From: Oscillospiraceae bacterium
Lineage (GTDB): Bacteria; Bacillota; Clostridia; Oscillospirales; Acutalibacteraceae
Reading direction: 5' to 3'
Assembly (NCBI GenBank): GCA_003517915.1
Contig: DOZQ01000170.1
Span: 2,986-8,402, forward strand
Length of the DNA stretch: 5,417 nt
Below, piece after piece: positions 5,187 through 5,417 of the stretch (its first letter is position 1; each line of letters opens with the position of its first letter). The notes below the pieces were generated by a model. The model was not told the DNA's origin. It ran no database searches and was given only the letters and a program-made list of their open reading frames with translations. A program made the translations under genes and the position numbers.

Positions 5187-5417
5187 ATGGACGATTCCAG
5201 TTTATCACATACGAAGTGGAAATGCCAGTACCACATAGTATTTATCCCGAAATACAGAAGGAAAGCGATGTATGGGCGGGTAAAGAAAGATATGCGCGAG
5301 ATAATCAAAACGCTGTGCGACTACAAAAAAGTAGAGATTATTGAGGGTGCAGTGTGTGTAGATCATGTACACCTTTGCGTGAGTATCCCGCCTAAGCTGA
5401 GGGTATCGGAGTTTATG
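5187..5417 (+). CDS. tnpA: IS200/IS605-family Y1 transposase TnpA, N-terminal 77 residues
   Basis: Single-strand DNA transposase of the HUH (Y1) class, which nicks and joins the ends of its element through one tyrosine. Visible family marks are WKCQYHIVFIPKYRR near the N-terminus (residues 11-25) and the HUH-type metal-binding motif H60-V-H62 in VDHVHLCVSIPPK. The catalytic tyrosine normally lies further on, beyond the window edge. The family is usually about 130-155 residues, so roughly half is present; the cut is due to the window, not to decay. ATG at 5187 is backed by AGGAGG at 5173-5178, eight bases upstream, and all 77 codons are open. Confidence 0.95.
   Translation, partial: MDDSSLSHTKWKCQYHIVFIPKYRRKAMYGRVKKDMREIIKTLCDYKKVEIIEGAVCVDHVHLCVSIPPKLRVSEFM

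Larger units (their letters stand above)
5061..5417 (+). mobile_element. IS200/IS605-family insertion sequence, left end (partial)
   Basis: The subterminal hairpin at 5068-5084, about 100 bases of leader and the start of a Y1 transposase form the typical left end of an IS200/IS605-type element. These elements move as single strands, with the enzyme recognising end hairpins, and leave no terminal inverted repeats or target duplications. The exact left boundary cannot be read from sequence alone; I place it just before the hairpin. The right end, and whether an accessory tnpB gene is present, lie outside the window. The element is on the opposite strand to the recombinase module. Confidence 0.8.

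Noticed and set aside
5054..5344. Frames on both strands overlapping the IS200 transposase start
   Set aside because: They overlap the certain TnpA frame in other phases; the apparent products are translations of tnpA and its leader out of frame.

Overview
The window looks like part of an integrative or mobilizable element from a Gram-positive host, most likely a gut-type clostridial Firmicute. The reasons are strong AAGGAGG-type ribosome binding sites, two tandem large serine recombinases of the TnpX/TndX/Ccr type, a short sigma-region-4-like regulator of a kind I recall from clostridial conjugative elements, and a clostridial-looking IS200/IS605 insertion sequence. I cannot name the species or the element.

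Layout. The minus strand carries a module read from right to left. It starts with a promoter-like site (about 4752-4782), an intrinsic terminator (4689-4727) and a proline-rich leader peptide of 26 codons (4569-4649). Next come the sigma-like regulator (4023-4556), a 614-base gap with a second promoter-like site and a long structured leader, and a zinc-ribbon protein (2965-3408). That gene overlaps a small protein of 79 residues (2748-2987). The module ends with a complete large serine recombinase of 560 residues (938-2620) and a second, paralogous recombinase (1-936) that runs off the left edge. The plus strand carries only the left end of an IS200/IS605-family element with the first 77 codons of its Y1 transposase (5187-5417). 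About 330 AT-rich bases without a gene separate the two parts.

How it may work. The recombinases are the probable integration and excision enzymes. The zinc-ribbon and 79-residue proteins, co-transcribed just upstream, are candidates for accessory or directionality factors. The sigma-like protein is a candidate transcriptional regulator of the module. The most interesting signal is a recurring arrangement: three translation starts (sigma-like gene, its leader peptide and the first recombinase) each have their Shine-Dalgarno sequence in the 3' arm of a 9-10 bp hairpin. In the sigma-like gene the leader peptide runs through that hairpin, has four consecutive prolines just before its 5' arm and stops inside its 3' arm. 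This is the geometry expected for ribosome-controlled translational attenuation. The pairings and reading frames are read directly from the sequence; the regulatory function is inference.
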